A DNA stretch of 64,000 nt from Azospirillum sp. TSH64 (lineage in GTDB: Bacteria; Pseudomonadota; Alphaproteobacteria; Azospirillales; Azospirillaceae): contig NZ_LGQW01000015.1 in the NCBI RefSeq assembly GCF_003116035.1, positions 1,048,096 to 1,112,095 on the forward strand, given 5' to 3'. Made by a program: the position numbers and the translations under genes. Every line of letters starts with the position of its first letter. The stretch's first letter is position 1. This document shows positions 50,459 to 59,272 of this stretch, one piece after another. Below the pieces are notes generated by a model. That model searched no databases and was not told the origin of the DNA. It was given only the letters and a program-made list of their open reading frames with translations.

Positions 50459-50956
50459 ATGGCGCGCCTTTCCATCGACAGCCCGCTCGGGCCCCTGATG
50501 CTGGCCGGGGACGGATCCGCCCTGACCTCGGTCGGATGGGGCCGTTTCGACCGGGACGAGCCGGACGCCGTGCTGGTCGAGACGGCGCGCCAGCTGGAGG
50601 CCTATTTCGCTGGACGGCTCCAGCGCTTCGATCTGCCGCTGAAGCCGGCGGGCACCGCCTTCCGCCAAAGCGTCTGGGAGGCGATGCTGGCGATCCCCTA
50701 TGGCGGCACCGCCACCTATGGCGGGATGGCGAGGATGCTTGGCAGCGGGCCGCGCGCGGTCGGCGGCGCCTGCGGCGCCAACCCGATCCCCATCGTCATC
50801 CCCTGCCACCGGGTGCTGGCCAGCGGCGGCGCTCCCGGCGGCTATTCCGGCCTTGGCGGGCTCGACACCAAGGCTTGGCTGCTGGCGCTGGAGCGCCGGC
50901 ATGCCGGTGTCGGCCAGGGCAACGGTGCTGCGGCGGAGCAGTTCGCGCTGCTCTGA
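50459..50956 (+). CDS. ogt: methylated-DNA--[protein]-cysteine S-methyltransferase
   Basis: 165 residues. The active-site motif IPCHRV (Cys accepts the alkyl group) follows the helix-turn-helix FRQSVWEAMLAIPYGGTATYGGMARML. It repairs O6-alkylguanine in DNA, each molecule acting once. The size and lack of an Ada N-terminus identify it as Ogt/MGMT type. It lies in the same direction as the thioredoxin-domain gene and qor. Confidence 0.94.
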   Translation: MARLSIDSPLGPLMLAGDGSALTSVGWGRFDRDEPDAVLVETARQLEAYFAGRLQRFDLPLKPAGTAFRQSVWEAMLAIPYGGTATYGGMARMLGSGPRAVGGACGANPIPIVIPCHRVLASGGAPGGYSGLGGLDTKAWLLALERRHAGVGQGNGAAAEQFALL

Positions 50957-51013
50957 GCCACGCGGAAATCTCAACGAGCAACGAACGACCAACGACAAGG
51001 GAAACCAACCACC

Positions 51014-51988
51014 ATGGTTCACGCGATCCGCATCCATGAGCACGGCGGGCCGGAGGTTCTGCGCTGGGACGAGATCGAGGTGGGAGAGCCCGGTCCGGGA
51101 CAGGTGCGCATCCGCCAGACCGCGGTCGGGCTGAACTACATCGACACCTATCACCGCTCCGGCGCCTACAAGCTGCCGGATCTGCCGACGGTGATCGGCA
51201 TGGCGGGGACCGGCGTGGTCGAGGCGCTGGGTCCAAACGTCACCACCTTGAAGGTCGGCGACCGCGTCGGCTACGCCATGTCGATCGGCGCCTATGCCGA
51301 GAGCCGGCTGATCGCCGCCGACCGGCTGGTGCCGCTGCCGAGCTGGCTAGACGAGCAGGCGACCGCCGCCACGCTGCTGCAAGGCTTGACCGCACAGTAT
51401 CTGCTGCGCAGCACCTATGCGGTCCAGCCCGGCGACACCATCCTGGTGCAGGCCGCCGCCGGCGGGGTGGGGCTGCTGCTGTGCTCCTGGGCCCGGCATC
51501 TCGGCGCCACGGTGATCGGCACCGTCGGCTCGGCGGAGAAGGCCGAGCTGGCGAAGGCCCATGGCTGCCATCACACCATCGACTACACCCGCGAGGATTT
51601 CGTCGTCCGGGTGAAGGAGCTGACGGACGGGCAGGGCGTGCCGGTCGTCTATGACGGCGTCGGCCGGACGACCTTCCTCAAGGGGCTGGATTGCTTGCGG
51701 CCACGCGGGCTGATGGTGCTGTTCGGTGCTGCGTCGGGCGCGCCGGAGCCGCTGGATCTCGGGCTGCTGGCGGCGAAGGGGTCGCTGTATGTGACGCGGC
51801 CGACGCTGGCGACCTACACCGCCAAGCGGGAGGATCTGATGGCCTCGGCCGCCGATCTGTTCGAAGCGGTGAAAAACGGTGGGGTGACCTTCACCGTCAA
51901 CCAGCGCTTCGCGCTGAAGGACACCGCCGACGCCCACCGGGCACTGGAATCGCGGGCGACCACGGGCTCGACGGTGCTGGTGCCCTAA
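51014..51988 (+). CDS. qorA: NADPH:quinone reductase (QorA family)
   Basis: 324 residues of the zinc-free medium-chain reductase family. The opening MVHAIRIHEHGGPEVLRWDE, LNYIDTYHRSGAY and the nucleotide-binding VQAAAGGVGLLLCSWARHLGA are typical of quinone oxidoreductase. It carries out one-electron or two-electron reduction of quinones with NADPH. The start follows AAGGGAA. It ends 38 bases before convergent dnaQ. Confidence 0.93.
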   Translation: MVHAIRIHEHGGPEVLRWDEIEVGEPGPGQVRIRQTAVGLNYIDTYHRSGAYKLPDLPTVIGMAGTGVVEALGPNVTTLKVGDRVGYAMSIGAYAESRLIAADRLVPLPSWLDEQATAATLLQGLTAQYLLRSTYAVQPGDTILVQAAAGGVGLLLCSWARHLGATVIGTVGSAEKAELAKAHGCHHTIDYTREDFVVRVKELTDGQGVPVVYDGVGRTTFLKGLDCLRPRGLMVLFGAASGAPEPLDLGLLAAKGSLYVTRPTLATYTAKREDLMASAADLFEAVKNGGVTFTVNQRFALKDTADAHRALESRATTGSTVLVP

Positions 51989-52026
51989 GAGCCGGAGCCG
52001 GGGGGCGGAGACCCGGATCTGCCTCC

Positions 52027-52710
52027 TTACTCCACCGCCCAGAGCGGGTTCTTGATCTTCTTCAACATCTCCGCATGGGCCGCGGTCTCCTCCTCGCTGA
52101 TGGCGAAGACGCGGGCTTCGCGGAAGGGGCGGTCGATGCGGACCGGGCTGGCAACGCCGCCTTTCCCTGCCGGACCACCGGCGAAGGACAGGCCGGTCTG
52201 CCGGCCGCCCAGCAGCTCCAGATAGACCTCGGCCAGCAGCTGCGCGTCGAGCAGCGCGCCGTGCAGGGTGCGGTTGGAGTTGTCGACGCCGAAGCGCTTG
52301 CACAGCGCATCCAGGGTGGCGGGCGAGCCGGGGAACTTCTGCCGGGCCATCAGCAGGGTGTCGACGGCACGATCCTTCGGCATCACCGGATAGCCGGCGA
52401 TCTTCAGCTCCCAGTTCAGGAAATGCATGTCGAAGGCGGCGTTGTGGATCACCAGCGGCGCGTCGCCGATGAACTTGACGAAGTCGGCGGCGACGTCGTT
52501 GAACAGCGGCTTGTCGGCCAGGAACTCCGTGCTCAGCCCATGGACGGCGAAGGCCTCCGGCGGCATGTCGCGCTCGGGGTTCAGATAGACGTGGAAGCGC
52601 TCGCCGGTGGCGAGGTGGTTGACCAGCTCGATGCAGCCGATCTCGACCAGCCGATGGCCTTCCTCCGGCTTGAAGCCCGTGGTTTCGGTGTCGAGAACGA
52701 TTTCACGCAT
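52027..52710 (-). CDS. dnaQ: DNA polymerase III epsilon subunit (3'-5' exonuclease)
   Basis: 227 residues from ATG 52710. Exo I motif DTETTGF is at residues 7-13, followed by the Exo II FDMHFLNWEL and the Exo III-like HGALLDAQLLAEVY. It is the proofreading subunit of the replicative polymerase. It overlaps coaE by eight bases at the end of the aroE operon. The C-terminal ~50 residues would bind the polymerase alpha subunit. Confidence 0.95.
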   Translation of the reverse strand: MREIVLDTETTGFKPEEGHRLVEIGCIELVNHLATGERFHVYLNPERDMPPEAFAVHGLSTEFLADKPLFNDVAADFVKFIGDAPLVIHNAAFDMHFLNWELKIAGYPVMPKDRAVDTLLMARQKFPGSPATLDALCKRFGVDNSNRTLHGALLDAQLLAEVYLELLGGRQTGLSFAGGPAGKGGVASPVRIDRPFREARVFAISEEETAAHAEMLKKIKNPLWAVE

Positions 52711-53347
52711 GATGGATCTGCCCTGGTTGATAACCGCGCGGCGGCCAATGCCTGCCCGGCCGCCGCACCACGTCGCGCACAATGCCCTGAAGCGCCCGCC
52801 GCGTCACCAGCCGACCGGCCCCGGTCGGCACGACATAGTCCGCGCGGCGGCGCTTTTCCACGTCCGGCATCTGGCGGGCGAGGATGCCGGCGAACTTCTC
52901 CGCCGTCATGCCCGGCCGGGCGAGCACACGGGCGCGCTGGACGGCGAAGGGGGCCGAGACGACGACGGTCGCATCGACCCGCCGCTCGCCCCGGGTCTCG
53001 AACAGCAGCGGGATGTCGAGCACGGCGATACCGGCACCGCCACGGGCGGCACGGGCGAGGAAATCGCGCTGCGCCGCCTGGACCATCGGGTGCAGGATCG
53101 CCTCCAGCCGCTTCAAAGCGTCCGGGTCGCGGAACACCGCAGCCCCCAGCGCCGGCCGGCTGACCGCCCCATCGATCACCACGCCGGGGAAGGCAGCCTC
53201 GATCACCGGCACCGCCCGGCCGCCGCGGCCGAGCAGCCCATGCACCACCGCGTCGGAATCGCAGACCGGGGCGCCCATCGCCTTCAGCATGCGGGCGGCG
53301 GTGCTCTTGCCCATGCCGATGGAACCGGTCAGGCCCAGCACGATCAT
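52703..53347 (-). CDS. coaE: dephospho-CoA kinase
   Basis: 214 residues. The P-loop reads LGLTGSIGMGKST at the N-terminus, with the CoaE signature CDSDAVVHGL following and the DIPLLFE box near the middle. It phosphorylates dephospho-CoA, the last step of CoA synthesis. It begins ten bases after the aroE stop, in the conserved PPSR-maf-aroE-coaE-dnaQ order. The C-terminus is rich in Arg and Pro. Confidence 0.95.
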   Translation of the reverse strand: MIVLGLTGSIGMGKSTAARMLKAMGAPVCDSDAVVHGLLGRGGRAVPVIEAAFPGVVIDGAVSRPALGAAVFRDPDALKRLEAILHPMVQAAQRDFLARAARGGAGIAVLDIPLLFETRGERRVDATVVVSAPFAVQRARVLARPGMTAEKFAGILARQMPDVEKRRRADYVVPTGAGRLVTRRALQGIVRDVVRRPGRHWPPRGYQPGQIHHA

Positions 53348-53357
53348 GGCCGTCGCC

Positions 53358-54236
53358 TCAGCCTTCCAGGACGAAACGGACCAGATCCGGGGTCACCTGC
53401 GGCTCGGCGCCGAACCAGGCCTTGAAGCCGGGACGCGCCTGATGCAGCAGCATGCCGATGCCGCCGGCCACCCGGTTGCCGCGCGCCTTGGCCTCGGCCA
53501 GCAGCGGGGTTTCCAGCGGCACATAGACGATGTCGTTGACGACAGCCGAGACGGGCAGGGCGCGCAAGCTGAGGTCCAGCGCCGGATGGCCGGCCATGCC
53601 CTGGGTCGTGGTGTTGACCAGCAGCGACGCACCGTCGAGCGCGGTTTCACGTGAAACCCAATCGACCGCCGTCACGCCACCAAGCCCGACCGCGGCCAGA
53701 TCCGCCGCCAGCTCTTCGGCGCGGGCGCGGGTGCGGTTGACCAGACGGACCTCCGGCGCACCGGCGTCGAGCAGGGCGACCACCACGGCGCGGGCGGCCC
53801 CGCCGGCACCGATCACCACCGCAGGACCCTGCTCCGCCGTCCAGTCCGGCTGTTCGGCGCGCAGATTCTCGATGAAGCCGAAGCCGTCGGTGTTGCCGCC
53901 TTCCAGCGCGCCGTCATCGGCCACCACGATGGTGTTGACGGCTCCCATCCGCCGCGCCGTCCCGTCCAGCCGGTCGACGGTGCGGAAGGCGATCTCCTTC
54001 AACGGGACGGTGACGTTGCAGCCGCGGAAGCCCAAAGCGGGCAGGGCGCGGATCGCCTGTTCGGCGCGCTCCGGCGCCACCGCCAGCGGCACATAGGCGC
54101 CGTCGATGCCATATTGCCGCAGCCAGAATCCATGCAGCCGGGGAGAGCGCGAATGGCCGATGGGCCAGCCCATCACGCCGGCGATCTTCGCCTTGCCGCT
54201 GATCGCTCCAGCATTGCTTGCAGAACCCGCCGTCAT
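53358..54236 (-). CDS. aroE: shikimate dehydrogenase
   Basis: 292 residues. The substrate motif GHSRSPRLHGFWL, NVTVPLKEIAF and GAVNTI appear in order, with the nucleotide motif VIGAGGAARAVV and NRTRARAEEL. AroE reduces 3-dehydroshikimate with NADPH in aromatic amino-acid synthesis. The start at 54236 overlaps maf by four bases; an open frame reaching 54593 is not credible. A parS site at 53643-53658 is within the gene. Confidence 0.96.
   Translation of the reverse strand: MTAGSASNAGAISGKAKIAGVMGWPIGHSRSPRLHGFWLRQYGIDGAYVPLAVAPERAEQAIRALPALGFRGCNVTVPLKEIAFRTVDRLDGTARRMGAVNTIVVADDGALEGGNTDGFGFIENLRAEQPDWTAEQGPAVVIGAGGAARAVVVALLDAGAPEVRLVNRTRARAEELAADLAAVGLGGVTAVDWVSRETALDGASLLVNTTTQGMAGHPALDLSLRALPVSAVVNDIVYVPLETPLLAEAKARGNRVAGGIGMLLHQARPGFKAWFGAEPQVTPDLVRFVLEG
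53643..53658. promoter_or_regulatory. parS site within aroE
   Basis: GGTTTCACGTGAAACC: a perfect 16-base palindrome with the TTTCACGTGAAA core intact, departing from the consensus only at the outermost bases. It is the closest parS to oriC, about 2 kb away. Confidence 0.85.
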
Positions 54237-54838
54237 TCCCCGCCCACTCCATGCACGCGCAGAAAGCCGAGCAGCGGCAGAAGCGGCAGCCCGAGGATGG
54301 TGAAGAAGTCGCCCTCGACCCGGTGGAACAGCTGCGCCCCCAGCCCTTCCAGCTGATAGGCGCCGACCGAGTGCAGCACGTCGTCGCCGACGCGATCGAG
54401 ATAGTCGTCGAGGAAGGCTTCGCTGAAGTTGCGCATGGTCAGGCGGGCGCTGTCGGTCTTGTGCCACATCCGCTCGCCGTCGCGCACCACCACGGCGCAG
54501 CTGACCAGCCGATGGGTCTTGCCGCGCAGGTCGAGCAGCTGGGCGCGTGCCGCGGCGCGGTCGGCCGGCTTGTCGAACCAGCGCCCCTCGCATTCCAGCA
54601 TCTGGTCGGCGCCGACCACCAGCGCGCCCGGATGGCGGCGGGCGATGCGCTGGGCCTTCAATTCGGCCAGGGCCTCGGCGACGGCGTCGGCGGGAACGCC
54701 CTCGGCCCGGCCGGCGGCCTTCACCTCGTCCTCGTCGACCAGCGGCTCGTCGAGGATGGCGGGCACGCCGGCCTGTTCCAGCATCGCCGCCCGCGTGCGC
54801 GAGCCGGACGCCAGGACGAGCTTGGGAGCCGCGCTCAA
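54233..54838 (-). CDS. maf: Maf-family nucleotide pyrophosphatase
   Basis: 201 residues. The Maf opening PKLVLASGSRTRAAMLEQAGV is followed by VVGADQMLECEGRWFDKP, RGKTHRLVSCAVVV and the later GAYQLEGLGAQLF. Maf enzymes hydrolyse modified or canonical dNTPs. It is coupled at both ends, sharing four bases with the DUF299 gene and with aroE. Confidence 0.93.
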   Translation of the reverse strand: MSAAPKLVLASGSRTRAAMLEQAGVPAILDEPLVDEDEVKAAGRAEGVPADAVAEALAELKAQRIARRHPGALVVGADQMLECEGRWFDKPADRAAARAQLLDLRGKTHRLVSCAVVVRDGERMWHKTDSARLTMRNFSEAFLDDYLDRVGDDVLHSVGAYQLEGLGAQLFHRVEGDFFTILGLPLLPLLGFLRVHGVGGE

Positions 54839-55674
54839 TTCTTCTTCCCTTCCGGGCTGAAATTGCCGCTCTGGCGGCGGGCCAGCAGCATCATGATCTC
54901 GGCCGCGGTCTCTTCGATGGAGCGGCGCGACACGTCGATCACCGGCCAGCCGCGCCGGCTGAACAGGCGGCGTGCCTCCTGCACCTCGGCACGGACCAGT
55001 TCGGGATCGGCATAGCTGGAGCCCTCGCCCTGATTCAGCAGCTTCAGCCGGTTGCGGCGAATCTGCACCAGACGGTCGGGATCCTTGGTCAGGCCGACGA
55101 TCAGCGGCCGGGTCAGCAGGTCCAGCTCGGCCGGCAGCGGGCTGCCCGGCACCAGCGGGATGTTGGCCGCCTTGATTCCGCGGTTGGCCAGATAGATGCA
55201 GGTCGGCGTCTTGGAGCTGCGCGACACGCCGATCAGCACGACGTCGGCCTCGTGCAGGTCCCAGTTCGACTGGCCGTCGTCATGGGACAGGGCGAAATCG
55301 ACGGCGTCGATGCGGCTGAAATATTCGGCGTCGAGGACGTGCTGGCGGCCGGGCTGGCGTTGCGATTCAACGCCCAGGAAGGCGGCGAGCGCGTTGATCA
55401 GCGGATCGAGCACGGGGATGCAGGGCACCTGCATCTCGCGGCAGAAATCCTGGAGCCGGCGGCGCAACGTCTCGTCGACCAGCGTGAACATCACCAGCCC
55501 GTGGTTGTCCCGGATTCCCTCCAGAACGAGGTCGAGCTGGCGGTCGGTCCGCACCAGATTCCAGAAATGTTCGATCGGCCGCACGTCGTCGAACTGGATG
55601 ACGCAGGCGCGCGCCACGCTGTTGATCGTCTCGCCCGTCGCATCGGATACGAGATGTAGGTGGAACTCTTTCAT
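54835..55674 (-). CDS. PEP synthase / pyruvate phosphate dikinase regulatory protein (DUF299)
   Basis: 279 residues. It begins EFHLHLVSDATGETINSVARA, followed by the P-loop GVSRSSKTP near the middle. These are the features of the DUF299 bifunctional kinase/pyrophosphorylase that switches PEP synthase or PPDK on and off by threonine phosphorylation. In Rickettsia its homologue (RP001) lies next to the origin, and here it also flanks oriC. The start at 55674 follows GGGGACGG. It is the first gene of the leftward maf-aroE-coaE-dnaQ operon. Confidence 0.93.
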   Translation of the reverse strand: MKEFHLHLVSDATGETINSVARACVIQFDDVRPIEHFWNLVRTDRQLDLVLEGIRDNHGLVMFTLVDETLRRRLQDFCREMQVPCIPVLDPLINALAAFLGVESQRQPGRQHVLDAEYFSRIDAVDFALSHDDGQSNWDLHEADVVLIGVSRSSKTPTCIYLANRGIKAANIPLVPGSPLPAELDLLTRPLIVGLTKDPDRLVQIRRNRLKLLNQGEGSSYADPELVRAEVQEARRLFSRRGWPVIDVSRRSIEETAAEIMMLLARRQSGNFSPEGKKN

Positions 55675-56110
55675 CCGTCCCCAACATTCTGTGGAGAATC
55701 CGGCCCAGATCTGTGGACAACCGGATTCACCGTCGTTTCGTCCCGGCTGGGGGACTCCTCCTCCCCGATACGGCCAAGCGCGGAACAACTCCGCCGACCG
55801 CTTCGGAAGCTGGGAAGATCCGGCCCCGTCCGCCCGGTTATCCACGGGACTCCCGCTCGTCCAGCTATAGCATTTCCGCCGTTTCCTGCGGTAGTGCTCC
55901 GAATCGTCCACAGATCCGCACACATGCCCGCACAAGCCCCCGGATCTGTGGACAGATTCTCCGGAATCGGGGATCACCGTTATCCACAGCCATCCACCTC
56001 ATCCTCTTCCTTTCTCCCTTTAAAAAATATAGTGAAGAAGAGGGGATAAACCCGTCCCGGATTCTGGCGCGGAATCGGCGCCGGAATCGCGCGGGGCTTT
56101 TCGGATTCGC
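55675..56110. other. chromosomal replication origin oriC
   Basis: A 436-base intergenic region between the DUF299 gene and hemE, the position of Caulobacter Cori. DnaA-box-like 9-mers occur at 55690-55698 (minus, TTCTCCACA), 55712-55720 (minus, TTGTCCACA), 55838-55846 (plus, TTATCCACG), 55904-55912 (plus, TCGTCCACA), 55947-55955 (minus, CTGTCCACA) and 55980-55988 (plus, TTATCCACA, perfect). An AT-rich segment follows at the hemE end. Transcription of genes on both sides runs away from the region. Confidence 0.92.
56005..56036. other. AT-rich segment of oriC (probable DNA-unwinding element)
   Basis: The stretch CCCTTTAAAAAATATAG around 56017-56033 is the most AT-rich part of the region and lies just to the right of the perfect DnaA box. 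Strand opening would start here. Confidence 0.7.
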
Positions 56111-57208
56111 ATGTCAGGGGAACGCACCGTCTTGTCCGCCACCAGCTCCGACGTCCAGAATCAGGCTTCCAAGCCTGCCCTGAAGCCGATGCTCGCCGCC
56201 CTGGCGGGAGAGGTGCGGCAGCAACCGCCCTTCTGGCTGATGCGTCAGGCCGGACGCTATCTGCCGGAGTATCGCGAACTGCGGGCCAAGGCCGGCAGCT
56301 TCCTCGACCTCTGCTACAATCCCGACTTCGCGGTCGAGGTCACCTTGCAGCCGCTCCGCCGCTACGGCATGGACGCGGCGATTCTGTTCTCCGACATCCT
56401 GGTGGTGCCGCATGCCCTGGGGCAGCCGCTGGCCTATCTGGAAGGGGAGGGGCCGAAGCTGGATCCGGTCCGCAGCGTCGAGGATTTGAAGCGCCTGTCG
56501 CGCGACCGCTTCCACGAGATGCTGGCGCCGGTCTACGAGACGGTGCGCCGGCTCTCCACCGCGATCCCCGCCGGCACGACGCTGATCGGCTTTGCGGGCG
56601 CTCCCTGGACCATCGCCTGCTACATGGTCGAAGGGGCGGGCTCCAAGGAGTATGCGCACGTCAAGCGCTGGGCCTACGGCGATCCGGTCGGCTTCGGCCA
56701 GCTGATCGACCTGATCGTCGAAGTGACCGCCGACTACCTCTGCCGCCAGATCGAGGCCGGGGCCGAGACGGTGCAGCTGTTCGACAGCTGGGCCGGCGTG
56801 CTGCCGGTGGCGGAGTTCCGCCGCTGGGTGATCGAGCCGACGCGGCGGATCGTCGCACTGGTGAAGGCGAAGCACCCGGACACGCCGGTCATCGGCTTCC
56901 CACGCGGCGCCGGCCACGCCTATGAGGAGTATGTCGCCGGGTCCGGGGTGGACGCCGTGGGGCTCGACACCACCGTTCCGCCGGTGTGGGCCGCACAGAC
57001 CCTCCAGCCGCGGCTGCCGGTGCAGGGAAACCTCGATCCGATCATGCTGGCGGCCGGCGGCAAGGCGCTGGAGACGGCGACCCACGACATCCTGACGGCT
57101 CTGTCCGGTGGACCCTTCGTGTTCAACCTGGGCCATGGCGTCATCCAGTCGACCCCGCCGGCCCATGTGGAGGCGCTGACGCGCATCCTGCGCGACTGGC
57201 AGGGCTGA
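56111..57208 (+). CDS. hemE: uroporphyrinogen decarboxylase
   Basis: 365 residues. Conserved blocks include [48 protein letters not shown] and [19 protein letters not shown]. It converts uroporphyrinogen III to coproporphyrinogen III in heme synthesis. Start choice is open: ATG 56111 gives about 20 residues more than most homologues. A TTG at 56132, with AGGGG upstream, is also possible. It is immediately to the right of oriC and first in the hemE-hemH-hemJ group. Confidence 0.95.
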   Translation: MSGERTVLSATSSDVQNQASKPALKPMLAALAGEVRQQPPFWLMRQAGRYLPEYRELRAKAGSFLDLCYNPDFAVEVTLQPLRRYGMDAAILFSDILVVPHALGQPLAYLEGEGPKLDPVRSVEDLKRLSRDRFHEMLAPVYETVRRLSTAIPAGTTLIGFAGAPWTIACYMVEGAGSKEYAHVKRWAYGDPVGFGQLIDLIVEVTADYLCRQIEAGAETVQLFDSWAGVLPVAEFRRWVIEPTRRIVALVKAKHPDTPVIGFPRGAGHAYEEYVAGSGVDAVGLDTTVPPVWAAQTLQPRLPVQGNLDPIMLAAGGKALETATHDILTALSGGPFVFNLGHGVIQSTPPAHVEALTRILRDWQG

Positions 57209-57301
57209 GGGCCTTTCCGCCAGGCCGCGCCTCAAGGGACTGAAAAAGCGACGGCGGGGGTCTGGACAGAGCGGCAGCAACGCTCCAGTTTAGCGGGCAC
57301 C

Positions 57302-58420
57302 ATGAGCCAGCCATTCCCCCAGACCTCCGCCTCGAATAACACAGCTTCCAATGCCGGCCCCGGCGGTTCGCCGCGCCGCGTCGCCGTCGTGCTGTTCAAC
57401 CTCGGCGGTCCGGACGCGCCGGAGTCGGTGCGGCCCTTCCTGTTCAACCTGTTCGCGGATCCGGCCATCATCCGGCTGCCGAACCCGTTCCGCTTCCTGA
57501 TCGCCAGCCTGATCAGCGGGCGGCGGGCGAAGCCGGCGGCGGCGATCTATGCCCAGCTCGGCGGCAAGTCGCCGCTGCTGGAGAACACGGAGGCCCAGGC
57601 GGCGGCGCTGGAAGGGGTGCTGGGGGCGGATCCGGCCGTCGCTGGGGCGGAGACCAAGGTCTTCATCGCCATGCGCTACTGGCACCCGATGAGCGCCGAG
57701 ACGGCTGCCAAGGTGAAGGCCTACGACCCGGATCTGGTCGTGCTGCTGCCGCTCTATCCGCAATTCTCCACCACCACCACGGCGTCGAGCGCCAAGGCGT
57801 GGCATGAGGCGGCGCGCACCGTCGGGCTGACGGCTCCGACGAAGCTGCTGTGCTGCTACCCGACCCAGGCCGGCTTCATCGACGGTGCCGCGGACCTGAT
57901 CCGCCCGCTCTACGAGGCCGCCAAGGCCCATGGCAAGCCGCGCGTCCTGTTCTCCGCCCACGGGCTGCCGAAGAAGGTGGTGGCTGGGGGCGACCCCTAT
58001 CAGTGGCAGTGCGAGCGGACGGCCGAATCCATCGCCGCGGCGCTGGGCATCGACGATCTGGACTGGATCAACTGCTACCAGAGCCGCGTCGGCCCGATGG
58101 AGTGGATCGGCCCCAGCACCGACGCCGAGATCCGCCGCGCCGGCCAGGACGGCGTGCCGATCCTGGTGGTGCCGATGGCCTTCGTGTCGGAGCATTCGGA
58201 GACGCTGGTGGAGATCGAGGTCGAATACCGCCATCTCGCCAAGGAGGCGGGGGTGCCGCACTTCACCCGCGTGCCGACGGTCGGGGTGCATCCCGGCTTC
58301 ATCGACGGGCTGGCCAAACTGGTGCGGCAGACGGTCGCGGGCAGGGCGGCGATCTGCTCGCAGAAGGGCGACCGGATCTGCCCGTCCAACTTCTCCGGCT
58401 GCCCGCAGGCGCGGCGCTGA
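57302..58420 (+). CDS. hemH: ferrochelatase
   Basis: 372 residues. After a Ser/Asn/Gly-rich start comes VAVVLFNLGGPDAPESVRPFLFNLF, then MRYWHPMSAE, the catalytic FSAHGLPKKVV and the WQCERTAESIAAALG segment. The C-terminus has several cysteines (ICSQKGDRICPSNFSGC), consistent with the [2Fe-2S]-type ferrochelatases of Caulobacter; that is an inference. It inserts Fe2+ into protoporphyrin IX, the last heme step. Confidence 0.95.
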   Translation: MSQPFPQTSASNNTASNAGPGGSPRRVAVVLFNLGGPDAPESVRPFLFNLFADPAIIRLPNPFRFLIASLISGRRAKPAAAIYAQLGGKSPLLENTEAQAAALEGVLGADPAVAGAETKVFIAMRYWHPMSAETAAKVKAYDPDLVVLLPLYPQFSTTTTASSAKAWHEAARTVGLTAPTKLLCCYPTQAGFIDGAADLIRPLYEAAKAHGKPRVLFSAHGLPKKVVAGGDPYQWQCERTAESIAAALGIDDLDWINCYQSRVGPMEWIGPSTDAEIRRAGQDGVPILVVPMAFVSEHSETLVEIEVEYRHLAKEAGVPHFTRVPTVGVHPGFIDGLAKLVRQTVAGRAAICSQKGDRICPSNFSGCPQARR

Positions 58421-58448
58421 ACCGAAACGAAAAAAGGGGACACGCCCG

Positions 58449-58877
58449 GTGCTGTACGAATGGATCAAGGCGCTGCACGTCATCAGCATCATCGCCTGGA
58501 TGGCGGGGCTGCTCTACCTGCCGCGCCTGTTCGTCTACCATTGCCAGGTGCAGGCCGGATCGGAGGCGTCGGAGACCTTCAAGGTGATGGAACGCCGCCT
58601 GCTGCGCGCCATCATGAACCCGGCGATGATCGCGGCGTACGTGTTCGGCATCGCCATGATCGTGCTGACGCCGGAATGGATGAAGCAGGGCTGGCTGCAT
58701 GCCAAGCTGCTGTTCGTCCTGCTGCTGACCGCCAGCCACATGATGATGGCCCGCTGGCGCCGGGACTTCGCCGAGGACCGCAACACGCGGCCGCAGCGCT
58801 TCTTCCGCATCGCCAACGAGGTGCCGACGCTGCTGATGATCGGCATCGTCATCTTCGTCATCGTGAAGCCCTTCTGA
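58449..58877 (+). CDS. hemJ: protoporphyrinogen IX oxidase HemJ
   Basis: 142 residues from a GTG at 58449 with GGGGA ten bases before it. The four-helix membrane protein includes WIKALHVISIIAWMAGLLYLPRLFVYH and the middle block GWLHAKLLFVLLLTASHMMMARWRRDF, with the conserved His and Arg of HemJ. HemJ oxidises protoporphyrinogen IX, the step before ferrochelatase. It lies 28 bases after hemH. Confidence 0.93.
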   Translation: MLYEWIKALHVISIIAWMAGLLYLPRLFVYHCQVQAGSEASETFKVMERRLLRAIMNPAMIAAYVFGIAMIVLTPEWMKQGWLHAKLLFVLLLTASHMMMARWRRDFAEDRNTRPQRFFRIANEVPTLLMIGIVIFVIVKPF

Positions 58878-59272
58878 CCGGCCCCTTCCGAACCAGGGGG
58901 CAGGTGAATCGCCGGCCTTCCATCCCCCGGAAAAAGCGGAATCCGCGACCTTTGCCGGTTCCGCTTTCGTTTGACTTGCGTCCACCGATCCGATAACCAT
59001 GTCAGGACCACGGGGTTTTCGCCCCGCGGCCTCCCACGCCCACATCTGCCGATCCGACGCTCTGATCTTGAGCCGGGCCTGGTGGCTGGCGAGTTGCTCC
59101 CGTGCGGCCATTTTCCGGACGCCCTGGTGCGCACCCGCCAAAGCGCCACCCGCTGCCCACCCGACGCGACCGCGTTGCGGCGTCCGCCGCCCCCAGCCGC
59201 CGTCGGCCGGACCCTCCGGCACTCCCCACCTCCAAGGCCACTCCCCCGCATGACGATTTCACAGGCAATCCG
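58878..59272. other. rho upstream region (long leader)
   Basis: 395 bases between hemJ and rho. The left part has the hairpin listed below. A candidate promoter, TTGACT (58971) with GATAAC 15 bases further on, is near the middle. The remaining ~275 bases up to the rho ATG would form an untranslated leader; long leaders permit Rho to autoregulate. An in-frame extension of rho reaches to 59102 but lacks coding character. Confidence 0.5.
58933..58967 (+). terminator. probable terminator of the hem genes
   Basis: AAAGCGGAA (58933-58941) pairs with TTCCGCTTT (58959-58967), nine pairs with a 17-base loop, then CGTTT. It lies 56 bases after the hemJ stop. Confidence 0.6.

Noticed and set aside
50957..51013. 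Short AACGA-type repeats between ogt and qorA
   Set aside because: Units are four to six bases and irregular; they look like ordinary low-complexity leader sequence.
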